Shown here piece by piece: positions 56,299 to 64,000 of a stretch of DNA of 64,000 bases. Within the stretch, counting starts at the first letter, position 1. Each line of letters begins with the position of its first letter. The notes below the pieces were generated by a model. It was not told where the DNA came from and did not search any database. It was given only the letters and a program-made list of their open reading frames with translations. This stretch comes from an uncultured Sphingobacteriales bacterium (GTDB lineage Bacteria; Bacteroidota; Bacteroidia; Chitinophagales; Chitinophagaceae), in the NCBI GenBank assembly GCA_937991535.1, contig CALKHN010000052.1:1-64000 (forward strand), in the 5' to 3' direction. The position numbers were made by a program, and so were the translations under genes.

Positions 56299-57780
56299 AT
56301 GTTACTTCTTGGCATTGACGTGGGCACATCATCCATAAAGGTATCTGTAATTAATGCTGCCGATACAAAACTGGTTGCCTCAGCCCAATTTCCTGAAACT
56401 GAAGCTTCCATTATTTCGCAATATCCCGGCTGGGCGGAGCAGGAACCCGAAAGCTGGTGGCAATACACCTGCCAGGCCATAAAAAAACTCAATGGCTCCG
56501 GCACTTACGATCCCAAAAATATAGTGGCTATAGGCATCGCTTACCAGATGCATGGACTGGTAATTGTTGATAAAAATAAAAAAGTATTAAGACCTTCTAT
56601 TATTTGGTGCGACAGCCGCGCTGTTGAAACAGGAAACAAAGCCTTTGAAGCTATCGGCGCCTCTTACTGCCAGCAATGCCTGCTGAATTCACCCGGCAAT
56701 TTTACAGCGTCAAAATTAGCATGGGTAAAACAACATGAGCCTGCGGTGTTTGAAAAAGTGGATAAGCTGATGTTACCGGGCGATTATATTGCCATGCAGT
56801 TAACACAGGAAATAACCATCTCGCCCGCTGCACTATCAGAAGGTATTTTATGGGATTTTCAATCCAATGCCGTGGCAAAGGAGGTCATGGATTATTATGG
56901 GTTTTCTGAAAATATGATCCCTGCCGTACAGCCCGTTTTTTCTGTTCACGGCAATATAACAACATCCGTGGCAGCAACATTGGGATTAAAAGCAGGTATT
57001 CCCATATCGTACAAGGCAGGTGACCAGCCCAACAATGCGTTGTCGCTAAACGTAATGCAGCCAGGCGAAATAGCCGCCACAGCGGGTACTTCGGGAGTGA
57101 TATATGCCGTTAGTGACCAACTGACAGGCGATCCGCGATCAAGAGTAAATAGTTTTGCGCATGTAAATCACAGTGCAACACAAAAAAGCATTGGAGTACT
57201 ACTTTGCATTAATGGCACCGGCATAATGAACAGGTGGGTAAAAGAAACCGCCGGCGGTAATTTATCTTACAGGCAAATAAATGAACTTGCGGCAAAAATT
57301 CCTTTGGGAAGCAATGGATTGCTGGTGCTGCCGTTTGGCAATGGCGCCGAACGCATGCTCGAAAATAAAATGATGGGGGCGCAAATCAGTAATCTGCAGT
57401 TAACCACGCATCAGTCATCACATTTATTCCGGGCTGCCCAGGAAGGCATTGCCTGCGCTTTTCGTTATGGATTGGATATTCTGAAGGAAAACGGACTCCG
57501 TCCTTCTGTTATCCGTGCCGGAAAAGCCAATATGTTTTTAAGTGATGTATTTACTGATCTTTTCGTGAATTTTACCGGAACACCGGTGGAACTCTATGAA
57601 AATGATGGTGCAGTGGGAGCTGCTATTGGCGCAGGCATTGGCGCAGGCATTTACACCACACCGCAGGAAGCGTTTCGCAACTATAAGCCTGTTGCCCTGG
57701 CAGAACCTAAAAACAATCATGAAGAATATACGCGTATATATGAAAGGTGGAAGGGCTTACTTGAAAAAGCTTTATCATAG
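56299..57780 (+). CDS. xylB: Xylulokinase (FGGY family)
   Basis: 493 residues. The FGGY N-terminal domain begins GIDVGTSSIKVS, contains IAYQMHGLVIVD and WCDSRAVE, and has the catalytic Asp in KAGDQPNNALS; the C-terminal domain shows FNGTGIMN-like LCINGTGIMNRW. It phosphorylates D-xylulose (or a related ketose). No xylA or xylose transporter is adjacent, so the sugar is not certain. Its 3' end overlaps the next gene by 41 bases. Confidence 0.92.
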   Translation: MLLLGIDVGTSSIKVSVINAADTKLVASAQFPETEASIISQYPGWAEQEPESWWQYTCQAIKKLNGSGTYDPKNIVAIGIAYQMHGLVIVDKNKKVLRPSIIWCDSRAVETGNKAFEAIGASYCQQCLLNSPGNFTASKLAWVKQHEPAVFEKVDKLMLPGDYIAMQLTQEITISPAALSEGILWDFQSNAVAKEVMDYYGFSENMIPAVQPVFSVHGNITTSVAATLGLKAGIPISYKAGDQPNNALSLNVMQPGEIAATAGTSGVIYAVSDQLTGDPRSRVNSFAHVNHSATQKSIGVLLCINGTGIMNRWVKETAGGNLSYRQINELAAKIPLGSNGLLVLPFGNGAERMLENKMMGAQISNLQLTTHQSSHLFRAAQEGIACAFRYGLDILKENGLRPSVIRAGKANMFLSDVFTDLFVNFTGTPVELYENDGAVGAAIGAGIGAGIYTTPQEAFRNYKPVALAEPKNNHEEYTRIYERWKGLLEKALS

Positions 57781-58531
57781 TATACGGTCCAATCTTCGTA
57801 TATATGTTTCCGTTATAACCTGTGCGCTGGCTGTTTCGCCGCTATTTATCCGCGCGCAGGAGATACAGGGAACGGTTTATGATATTACACAAAAGATTCC
57901 CCTGCCAGGGGTGAGTGTGCTTAACACTTCGGGATACGGAACTCAAACCGATTCTTTTGGCTTTTACAGCATTAAAATTAAACCGGCAGATTCTATATGG
58001 TTTTCTTACCTGGGCAAAGCCACCCCGAAATACGCTGTAAAAACGGTTCAAAATCCGGCAGCTTTTGATATTTCCATACAAATATCAGCTATTGAATTGC
58101 CTGGCGTTACAGTACGAAAGCCGAATTATCGCTTTGATTCTTTGCAGAACCGGAGAGAATATGAAAAGGCTTTTAATTACCGCAAACCCGGATTGCGTGT
58201 TTCTACCTTGTCGCCGGGCAGCATTGGAGCGGGGGCCGGCGTTGACATCAATGAACTGATCAACGTATTTCGTTTTCGCCGCAGCAGGAATATGAAATTT
58301 TTGCAGGGATGGCTGATAAAAGAAGAACAGGAAAAATATATTGATTACCGCTACAGTAAACTGTTTGTACGAAAACTCACCAGGTTAGAAAGTCCGGAAT
58401 TAGACAGTTTTATGAAATATTATCGCCCCCAATACGAATATGTTGTTATGCTGAGTGATGCGGAATTGGGACTTTATATCCTGGAATGCTTTAAAGAATA
58501 TAAACCCCCAAAAAGAAGAAGTAATAATTAA
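57740..58531 (+). CDS. Carboxypeptidase-regulatory-like domain protein
   Basis: 263 residues from the ATG at 57740. The signal sequence (RIYVSVITCALAVSPLFIRAQ) leads into a CarboxypepD_reg-like beta-sandwich (IQGTVYDITQKIPLPGVSVLNTSG to IELPGVTV). The C-terminal half has YDYRYSKLFVRKLTRL-like charged helices. The ATG seven codons upstream is possible. The start overlaps xylB by 41 bases, so the two are translated from one message. Function unknown; probably envelope-associated. Confidence 0.8.
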   Translation: MKGGRAYLKKLYHSIRSNLRIYVSVITCALAVSPLFIRAQEIQGTVYDITQKIPLPGVSVLNTSGYGTQTDSFGFYSIKIKPADSIWFSYLGKATPKYAVKTVQNPAAFDISIQISAIELPGVTVRKPNYRFDSLQNRREYEKAFNYRKPGLRVSTLSPGSIGAGAGVDINELINVFRFRRSRNMKFLQGWLIKEEQEKYIDYRYSKLFVRKLTRLESPELDSFMKYYRPQYEYVVMLSDAELGLYILECFKEYKPPKRRSNN

Positions 58532-58561
58532 CAGGCTCAGGTTATAACGCGATATCCTTCC

Positions 58562-58897
58562 TCATTCTCCAATATTTACAAAAACGCCATCTGCTCTCAT
58601 CACCACCGGCCAATGCTTTAAATAATATCCTTCCCCGCTTACATTATATCCCGTTCGCATGTTAAATTTATAGCTGTGCACAGGGCACACAATATGCCCG
58701 GAGGCGTTAATACTGCCTTCAGCTAAAAGCCCGCCTGCATGCGGACATACAGCTGCAAAGGCAAATACCATATTGTTAAACCTCGCAAGGCATATTTTTT
58801 TGCCTCCAACTTCTCGTTCCGCAATATCATTAAAACCAAAGTCAATTTCGCTGATATGCTCCGCTATCTTAACCCAGTTGTTGCTTTCTTCCGGCAT
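58562..58897 (-). CDS. Rieske [2Fe-2S] protein
   Basis: 111 residues. The cluster ligands are seen as CPHAGG and CPVHSYKF (CxH and CxxH), so it is a small soluble Rieske ferredoxin like those associated with nitrite reductase small subunits or oxygenases. No partner oxygenase or nitrite reductase lies nearby. It begins 23 bases after the hflX stop, same strand, so the two are likely co-transcribed. Confidence 0.9.
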   Translation of the reverse strand: MPEESNNWVKIAEHISEIDFGFNDIAEREVGGKKICLARFNNMVFAFAAVCPHAGGLLAEGSINASGHIVCPVHSYKFNMRTGYNVSGEGYYLKHWPVVMRADGVFVNIGE

Positions 58898-58920
58898 GTG
58901 GTACGCTGCAAAGTTTAAAC

Positions 58921-60114
58921 CTAATACAAAAACTCAGTTTTATAAGGATACCTGATGCGATACAGTTCGCGGATTTTATCCGTGAGTACCTTTCTCAGTT
59001 CATCGATATTTTGTTTTTCAGTAGCCGATATAAAAATGCAATTACCCTGTGTTGCATTTGCCCATCTTTGTTTCAGTTCGGCCAGTAACTGCATTTTCGT
59101 GTCTGCGTCCAGCCACTCATCAAAAGTATTTGCTACATACAGGTCCATTTTATTAAAAATGGTAATAACCGGCTTGTCATAACATTTCAGATCCTGCAGT
59201 GTTTTATTTACCACCGCCATCTGGTCTTCATACTGAGGGTGTGAAATATCTACCACATGCAACAACACGTCACTCTCCTTCACTTCATCCAGGGTGCTTT
59301 TAAAACTTTCTACCAGGTGATGCGGAAGTTTACGGATAAATCCAACGGTATCGCTCAGCAGGAATGGCGTATTTTCAAAAACCACTTTACGGGTAGTGGT
59401 ATCCAGGGTGGCAAACAGCTTGTTTTCCGCGAATACTTCGCTCTTGCTCAGTACATTCATGATAGTAGACTTTCCCACATTGGTATACCCTACTAATGCA
59501 ACGCGAATAAATTCACCCCGGTCTTTTCGCTGCGTAGAAGCCTGCTTGTCTATCTCAACAAGCTTTTTACGCAAAAGCGATATCTTATCACGCACTATAC
59601 GCCGATCGGTTTCAATTTCTGTTTCTCCCGGACCTCTCGTTCCGATACCTCCGCCAAGTCTTTCCAGGTGTTTCCACATACCCCTTAACCTGGGCAGCAG
59701 GTATTGATACTGTGCCAGTTCAACCTGTGCCTTGGCCTGGGCGGTTTTTGCGCGATTGGCGAAAATATCCAGGATCAGATCGCTGCGGTCTATTGTTTTT
59801 ACGTCTAATATTTTTTCAATATTGGATATTTGTGACCCCGTAAGTTCATCGTCGAAAATAGCAACCTGTATATCGCCATGCCTGTCAATATATTGCCTGA
59901 TCTCTTCCAGTTTGCCTTTGCCTATAAATGTTTTACTGTCGGGGTGAGGGAGTTTCTGGTAGAATTTTTTTACTGCTTTTGCGCCCGCGGTTTCGGCCAA
60001 AAAAGCCAGCTCTTCAAGGTATTCCTTCAACTGGTGTTCGGTTTGCAGTTTGTGCACCAATCCCACCAGCACAGCTTTTTCCTCCTGTAAAAATTTGCTC
60101 TTTTTGTCTATCAA
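58921..60114 (-). CDS. hflX: Ribosome-associated GTPase HflX
   Basis: 397 residues. The HflX N-terminal domain (FIGKGKLEEIRQYI; AQVELAQYQYLLPRLRGMW) and the glycine-rich GGIGTRGPGETEIETDRR precede the GTPase with G1 VGYTNVGKST, G3 DTVGFIRKLPHHL and G4 NKMD. It splits stalled 70S ribosomes under stress. A -7 box is placed 20 bases upstream of the ATG. Confidence 0.96.
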   Translation of the reverse strand: MIDKKSKFLQEEKAVLVGLVHKLQTEHQLKEYLEELAFLAETAGAKAVKKFYQKLPHPDSKTFIGKGKLEEIRQYIDRHGDIQVAIFDDELTGSQISNIEKILDVKTIDRSDLILDIFANRAKTAQAKAQVELAQYQYLLPRLRGMWKHLERLGGGIGTRGPGETEIETDRRIVRDKISLLRKKLVEIDKQASTQRKDRGEFIRVALVGYTNVGKSTIMNVLSKSEVFAENKLFATLDTTTRKVVFENTPFLLSDTVGFIRKLPHHLVESFKSTLDEVKESDVLLHVVDISHPQYEDQMAVVNKTLQDLKCYDKPVITIFNKMDLYVANTFDEWLDADTKMQLLAELKQRWANATQGNCIFISATEKQNIDELRKVLTDKIRELYRIRYPYKTEFLY

Positions 60115-60133
60115 TCCTTAAAATTTAGAATCG

Positions 60134-60141
60134 CAAAGGTA
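60134..60141 (-). promoter_or_regulatory. -7 box (TACCTTTG) of hflX
   Basis: Exact TAnnTTTG followed by GCGATT on the minus strand, giving a leader of about 13 bases. It sits just downstream of the preceding terminator. Confidence 0.6.
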
Positions 60142-60153
60142 AATCATGTGCAA

Positions 60154-60183
60154 TAAAAAACGGATGTCGCTGCTGACATCCGT
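60154..60183 (-). terminator. Terminator of the outer-membrane barrel gene
   Basis: A perfect 9-bp stem ACGGATGTC/GACATCCGT (60160-60168 with 60175-60183) and a 6-base loop, followed on the minus strand by TTTTTTA. Confidence 0.85.
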
Positions 60184-60210
60184 CTGTCTTTAAAATACAA
60201 TCATTCAAAT

Positions 60211-60933
60211 TTATAACCCGCTTATCGTTAGCCCGATAGAATAGGGCTTTACATTTGGACCAGCACCTTCCCTGATAAATTCATTAAACTGGTAGGTTCC
60301 GAAAATCGAAAACGCACCATATCCCACACGAAGTGTTCCGGCCAGGCGGGTGGTATTAAAATTTCTTTTGTCTTTTACCTTTTGAGTATAGCCGCCATAC
60401 CCTTCCCTGTCGCGGGTTATTTTAGCTTTGGTGTGCGCGTCTACCATGGTTCCCACTTTTACGCCTAAGGCTACCTTAAATGCTTTGTTATAGCTGGTAG
60501 GGTTGCTGGCAAACCTAAGTTCTACCGGAACCTCCAGATATCCTGTCGCAATCTTGTACTTTTTATAAGAGCTCACTGTATCACGTGCAAAGCTCAACGG
60601 ATATTTTCGCAGATCAACAGTAGTCTCCTTAAAAAACATATTGTCGGTGCCCAGTCCTGCCCCTATCGCGGCACTGAAACGGGGGTCCGATTTGAACGGA
60701 AAATCAAACATGAAATACATGTTGAAGGTTCTGCTTAGACCTCCTGTCCTGAGCGAATCAGGACTTCCACCCCAGCCATTATAGCCTATCTGGACCATAA
60801 AATGGTCTGCAGCACGGCCGGAAAGTTGGCTGTTGTTTCTGCTTTTTTTCGGGGAAAGCGTGTCGGTTACCGTTTGTGCCAATAAAAAATTACCCCATAC
60901 TAATAGTGAAATGACCAGTAAGAAACGCTTCAT
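60211..60933 (-). CDS. Outer-membrane beta-barrel protein
   Basis: 240 residues. The signal peptide ends near LLAQT. Alternating hydrophobic strands (FMVQIGYNGWGG; MYFMFDFPFK; RLAGTLRVGYGAFSIFGTYQFNEF) and the final strand YSIGLTISGL, ending in a hydrophobic residue, indicate a small beta-barrel, perhaps of eight strands. I do not recognise a specific family. Tandem -7 boxes precede it. Confidence 0.78.
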   Translation of the reverse strand: MKRFLLVISLLVWGNFLLAQTVTDTLSPKKSRNNSQLSGRAADHFMVQIGYNGWGGSPDSLRTGGLSRTFNMYFMFDFPFKSDPRFSAAIGAGLGTDNMFFKETTVDLRKYPLSFARDTVSSYKKYKIATGYLEVPVELRFASNPTSYNKAFKVALGVKVGTMVDAHTKAKITRDREGYGGYTQKVKDKRNFNTTRLAGTLRVGYGAFSIFGTYQFNEFIREGAGPNVKPYSIGLTISGL

Positions 60934-60949
60934 AAATTAAATTGAGTGA

Positions 60950-60957
60950 CAAATGTA
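60950..60957 (-). promoter_or_regulatory. Second -7 box (TACATTTG) before the barrel gene
   Basis: Exact TAnnTTTG on the minus strand, nearer the gene, but without a TTTG at the -33 distance. Weaker than the promoter at 60991-61021. Confidence 0.4.
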
Positions 60958-60990
60958 TCCTGCGACAGGTTAATAAAAGGTTAAAGAGGA

Positions 60991-61021
60991 CAAATATAAA
61001 AGACATTTTCTTCAAACCAAA
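60991..61021 (-). promoter_or_regulatory. Promoter of the barrel gene (TTTG-19-TATATTTG)
   Basis: TTTG (61018-61021), a 19-base spacer and TATATTTG (60991-60998) on the minus strand: a complete match to the Bacteroidota consensus. Transcription would start near 60984. Confidence 0.72.
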
Positions 61022-61117
61022 AGCACGTAAACCGAAAGAATTATACGGCGCCTGTTGAGTTGAATTTGAGCCTTTCGCTGAAAAACGTCCGCAAGATATT
61101 GATATTAGGGTAGATTT

Positions 61118-61151
61118 TAAAAAATGGGCTATGAAATATCATAACCCATTT
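61118..61151 (-). terminator. Terminator of the tRNA gene
   Basis: A 13-bp stem with one mismatch (arms 61122-61134 and 61139-61151) and a 4-base loop, followed on the minus strand by a T-run (A at 61118-61124). It starts five bases after the tRNA 3' end. Confidence 0.75.
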
Positions 61152-61155
61152 AATG

Positions 61156-61229
61156 TGGACCCTGCTGGGCTCGAACCAGCGACCCTCTGATTATGAGTCA
61201 GATGCTCTAACCGGCTGAGCTAAGGGTCC
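61156..61229 (-). tRNA. tRNA with CAU anticodon, probably Ile2 (lysidine type)
   Basis: A full cloverleaf on the minus strand: acceptor stem GGACCCT/AGGGTCC, D-arm GCTCAGCCGGTTAGAGC, anticodon stem TCTGA/TCAGA with loop CTCATAA, and T-arm CTGGTTCGAGCCCAG. The CCA end is not encoded. The body (CCTTAGCTCAG, GACTCATAATC, GGTCGCTGG) is much closer to bacterial Ile2(CAU), such as E. coli ileX, than to elongator Met, so the C34 is probably converted to lysidine. Met remains possible. Confidence 0.9.
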
Positions 61230-61283
61230 TTTCTTCTCAAAGAAGAAATATCATTAATTACCCGGTTTTTATTTTGTGGTGTG

Positions 61284-61291
61284 CAAAGGTA
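61284..61291 (-). promoter_or_regulatory. -7 box (TACCTTTG) of the tRNA gene
   Basis: Exact TAnnTTTG followed by GCACACC on the minus strand, like the rrn boxes. Between it and the tRNA lies a small 7-bp palindrome TTTCTTC/GAAGAAA (61230-61248). Confidence 0.6.
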
Positions 61292-61417
61292 GAAAAAAAC
61301 ATCATTCGGAATAATTTTTCTTCAGGCAGCACATTTAAGCATTATCTTACCTTCAAAGAGAACTTCGTATTAAAATGCGTAGTTTGCAAAACCAAAACGA
61401 TTGTACGCTGGTGCTGT

Positions 61418-62008
61418 ATGGATAATCAGCAAACTCATATTGAACTATTGCAGGAACAGGTTGCTCTCTTTAACAATCAGCAGGCATATAATGAACTGTT
61501 CCTTCATTTTTACCCTTCTCTTCAGCAATTCGCTTTTTCATTTCTAAGGTCGAAGCAGCTTTCGGAAGAGGCTGTATCTGATGTTTTTATTAAAATATGG
61601 GAAAAACGCAAAGTGCTTCATACCATCATCAACCTGAAATTTTATCTTTTTACCAGCACCCGCAATACCGCGCTCAATTACCTGAAAAAGCAAAAGGGCC
61701 ATCAAAATTTGCTTCCGGATGATTACTGGGTTGAATTAAACAGTGTTTTTTTCGATCCTGAGCAATTAATGATCACCGCCGAAATGATACATAAAATTCA
61801 TGAAGCCGTTCAAAGTTTGCCTGCCAGATGTAAGCTTATTTTTAAGCTGGTAAAAGAAGAAGAATTGAAATACAAAGAAGTAGCTGAATTGCTGAATCTT
61901 TCCGTAAAGACCGTTGAAAACCAGATGACCCTCGCCTTAAAAAAAATCGGGTCGGCTATCGGGTTTGATATACACAGGTCTGTTTTCTCCGGCATAAAAT
62001 CACTCTAA
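61418..62008 (+). CDS. ECF sigma factor, Bacteroidota FecI-like group
   Basis: 196 residues from the ATG at 61418 (MDNQQTHIELL); the longer frame starts inside the tRNA promoter region and adds 48 cysteine-rich, non-family residues. Sigma-2 (ELFLHFYPSLQQFAFSFLRSKQLSEEAVSDVFIKIWE region) and sigma-4 (LPARCKLIFKLVKEEELKYKEVAELL region; SVKTVENQMTLALKKI) are present. These sigma factors usually pair with a FecR-like anti-sigma gene and a SusC gene; neither follows here. TAGTTTG at 61380 is one base short of a -7 box. Confidence 0.93.
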   Translation: MDNQQTHIELLQEQVALFNNQQAYNELFLHFYPSLQQFAFSFLRSKQLSEEAVSDVFIKIWEKRKVLHTIINLKFYLFTSTRNTALNYLKKQKGHQNLLPDDYWVELNSVFFDPEQLMITAEMIHKIHEAVQSLPARCKLIFKLVKEEELKYKEVAELLNLSVKTVENQMTLALKKIGSAIGFDIHRSVFSGIKSL

Positions 62009-62302
62009 AGCTCAATTCAGGATCCAACTCCGCATGTCATTATTTCCGAACAGGGTCAATATGGCGTATTTTAGGGGCCGATTTTTAGGATTTTACCATA
62101 AATCATGGCATAGTTTTAGTGCAAAGCTATGTCAATCCATTTTGAAGGAGTACTTTTGATTTCCACTCCTCCAATACCTCTGATTTAACTTCACATAACT
62201 TTAGGAATTTATTAATCCCCTGTGAATCAACCAATTATTTTGTATCCTCTCTTTTTGGAATCATTATTGCCAATTGGGAGAAAACCAAAAAATTGAGTTT
62301 AT

Positions 62303-63466
62303 ATGAATATGTTATTAAAAGGTTTTGGTTGTTTTACATTTGTTTTGTGTATCTCCTTGGCTTCCATTGCTACAGAAATACATGACAATTCCACAACGCA
62401 AAAAAATGATACCAGTATCGCCAGCACCGAAATAGTTGTAGCAGCGGCAGTTAGTTCTCCTTCGAAAAATACTGAGGTTACTGTTATTGCTAAAGAAGAA
62501 GTAAAGGCGGCTCCTGAAATAACTGCTTCAGGAAAAAGCTTAGCAACAACGCAGAATATCTACAGCGGATTACATCCCATGTCTGTATCTTTTGTAACGG
62601 CTTATGAAAAAAGGCATGAAGCACGGCTCGAAAAAATCACATCTAAATATGTCCGTCAACTGGCGCTCATAGATAAGATAATGATCCGGCATGAGCTTCC
62701 CACCGATCTGAAATACCTTGCTCTTATTGAATCTGAAATGTTCAATGGTGCAGTATCCCGCAAAGGAGCTGTAGGGCCCTGGCAATTCATGGCCCCTACA
62801 GGCAGGCTAATGGGTTTAACTATCAATCGTCACAGAGATGAAAGACGCGATCTTATAAAAAGCACACACGCCGCAGCAAAATATCTCAAAATTTTATACT
62901 CACAATTTGACGATTGGTTATTGGTTATCGCCGCGTATAATGGTGGAGCTTCAAGGGTAGAAAGCGCCATCAAGAAAAGCCACAGCCGCGATTTCTGGAA
63001 ATTGCAGTACTATTTACCTGCCGAATCAAGAGCACATGTTAAAAAATTCGTAGCTGCCCGGTATATTTTAGAAAAACAGGATGAAGAGCGTGTTCCTTTA
63101 ATAAACATGGATAAACTCAGGGCAGAAAATTTGAATAATGTAACATTATTGCACATCAGTGGAAAATACAATACGTCCATAGTGGCAAAAAATTTAGATA
63201 TGGAAGTAGCTGAATTCAACATGTACAATCCGGGTTTTGATAAGGAAGTAGCAACCAATGGTTACGATATGAGGTTGCCTAAGGATAAAATGCAGAAATT
63301 CAGCGAAATACGGGAAGACATCTTAAATGAATGCATTGAAATGATGCTGGCAGATAACAATACTCTTTTTAGCAATGATCGCAGTAACTATCCTGAAGCC
63401 ATCAACCTTCCCAAAACAAAAGCTATTATGTCTACAGGCACAGACAGAACCATGAAAAAGAAATAA
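62303..63466 (+). CDS. Lytic transglycosylase, MltD type
   Basis: 387 residues with a signal peptide (LLKGFGCFTFVLCISLASIA). The SLT domain (~115-265) has catalytic Glu143 in LALIESEMFNGAVSRKGAVGPWQFM and the later motif AAYNGGASRV. A degenerate LysM-like segment follows (ISGKYNTSIVAKNLDMEVAEF, ~275-330). It cleaves peptidoglycan between MurNAc and GlcNAc. TACTTTTG at 62151-62158 is a possible -7 box for a long-leader promoter, and the ATG two codons further on is an alternative start. Confidence 0.92.
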   Translation: MNMLLKGFGCFTFVLCISLASIATEIHDNSTTQKNDTSIASTEIVVAAAVSSPSKNTEVTVIAKEEVKAAPEITASGKSLATTQNIYSGLHPMSVSFVTAYEKRHEARLEKITSKYVRQLALIDKIMIRHELPTDLKYLALIESEMFNGAVSRKGAVGPWQFMAPTGRLMGLTINRHRDERRDLIKSTHAAAKYLKILYSQFDDWLLVIAAYNGGASRVESAIKKSHSRDFWKLQYYLPAESRAHVKKFVAARYILEKQDEERVPLINMDKLRAENLNNVTLLHISGKYNTSIVAKNLDMEVAEFNMYNPGFDKEVATNGYDMRLPKDKMQKFSEIREDILNECIEMMLADNNTLFSNDRSNYPEAINLPKTKAIMSTGTDRTMKKK

Positions 63467-63491
63467 AGGGGATTATCTTAATAAAAGAAGG

Positions 63492-63522
63492 GTGCTGGAT
63501 TTATATATTCAGCACTTTTTTT
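63492..63522 (+). terminator. Terminator of the transglycosylase gene
   Basis: A 7-bp stem (GTGCTGG with TCAGCAC, one G-U pair; 63492-63498 with 63509-63515) followed by seven T residues. It overlaps the stop codon of the convergent pabB gene. Confidence 0.75.
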
Positions 63523-64000
63523 ATGGCCGCTGCTTTTAGCAAACATTCTTCATACTCAGCCTGAGCGTTGCTGTGATAAGTAATGGCAGAACCAGCTTGA
63601 AAAGAGAGATACCGGCTTGAAGCGTTATACAATATACTCCTGATCACCACATTAAAATCCATGTCTTTTTGAGGTGAAATATAGCCTACCGCTCCCGAAA
63701 ATAAACCACGTTTGGTTCTCTCGTATTGCTCGATCAATTGCATCACCCTTTTTTTGGGTGCGCCTGTCATGCTTCCCATCGGAAAAGTTGCCTTTAATAA
63801 ATCTGTAACGGGAGTTTCATTTTCTACTTCACCGCTTATGGTAGAGATCATCTGGAACACCTGCGGAAAAGCGTATATACCCATTAATTCATCTACTTTT
63901 ACACTCCCTTCTATACAAACCTTTGCCAGGTCATTTCTTACCAGGTCAACAATCATTATATTCTCCGAACGGTCTTTCGCGCTGCGCTGTAATGTTTCCC
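63501..64000 (-). CDS. pabB: Aminodeoxychorismate synthase component I, C-terminal part
   Basis: Partial; the frame stays open past base 64000. The chorismate-binding core is seen: ETLQRSAKDRSENIMIVDLVRNDLAKV, then GSMTGAPKKRVMQLIEQYE and FSGAVGYISPQKDMDFNVVIRS, ending AEYEECLLKAAAIKKVL. The RNDL and SAITYHSNAQ details resemble PabB (folate pathway) more than TrpE, but the family is not settled from this part alone. The first internal ATG (63956) is not the true start. Confidence 0.85.
   Translation of the reverse strand, partial: ETLQRSAKDRSENIMIVDLVRNDLAKVCIEGSVKVDELMGIYAFPQVFQMISTISGEVENETPVTDLLKATFPMGSMTGAPKKRVMQLIEQYERTKRGLFSGAVGYISPQKDMDFNVVIRSILYNASSRYLSFQAGSAITYHSNAQAEYEECLLKAAAIKKVLNI

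Noticed and set aside
61274..61417. Longer N-terminus for the second ECF sigma gene
   Set aside because: The extra 48 residues overlap the tRNA promoter on the other strand, are rich in Cys and Trp, and do not belong to the sigma family.

Overview
This window is chromosomal DNA of a Bacteroidota bacterium, most likely of the order Chitinophagales (Chitinophagaceae-like). The evidence is a SusC/SusD pair, a type IX secretion C-terminal sorting domain, LytTR/LytS signalling, F0F1-ATPase genes in the order atpB-E-F-H-A, almost no Shine-Dalgarno sequences, and promoters of the Bacteroidota type (TTTG, 19 bases, TAnnTTTG). No insertion sequence, prophage or CRISPR array was seen. Most genes are chromosomal housekeeping or nutrient-acquisition functions.

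Layout, left to right. Bases 1-396 are the 5' part of a 16S rRNA gene on the minus strand, driven by three near-identical tandem promoters (544-897). Bases 1107-7431 hold a HEAT-repeat protein with two DUF1080 domains, a Tat-exported Gfo/Idh/MocA oxidoreductase and a vanadium-haloperoxidase-type lipoprotein. They are followed by an FG-GAP/UnbV lipoprotein (7539-10895) and a SusD/SusC pair (10996-16108): an outer-membrane uptake and degradation locus, all on the minus strand. A HAD phosphatase and a divergent Nudix-type regulator come next. A repeat-rich spacer (18601-18842) leads to a two-domain ABC ATPase. Bases 20387-23925 carry an NlpE-like lipoprotein and a four-gene operon: LiaF-like membrane protein, DUF4288-like protein, LytS-type kinase and LytTR regulator.

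Bases 24153-28391 are the partial atp operon, closed by a strong terminator before atpG. Then come a large type IX-secreted surface protein, pyrF, a histone-H1-like Lys/Ala protein, a 1-Cys peroxiredoxin, rsmE-dinB, dnaB and the divergent pheT, followed by a small coiled-coil gene and zapA. A candidate 6S-type RNA lies after zapA.

Bases 42642-49014 hold a TonB receptor/beta-helix lipoprotein operon, divergent from a PhoU-like (DUF47) protein and a PiT phosphate transporter. The shared intergenic region carries an array of TTAAC/TTACG-type repeats phased at exactly 11 bp, the spacing of known Pho boxes. I read this as a phosphate-starvation locus, and it is the most interesting regulatory signal in the window. 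Nucleotide-sugar genes (rmlA, galE), half of a split transketolase, an ECF sigma/membrane protein/Spy-like cassette, an orphan BatD, xylulokinase, a Rieske protein with hflX, an outer-membrane barrel protein, a tRNA with CAU anticodon, a second ECF sigma factor, an MltD-type transglycosylase and the 3' part of pabB fill the rest.

Start codons were moved inward wherever a -7 box, signal peptide or family N-terminus showed that the longest ORF began too early.
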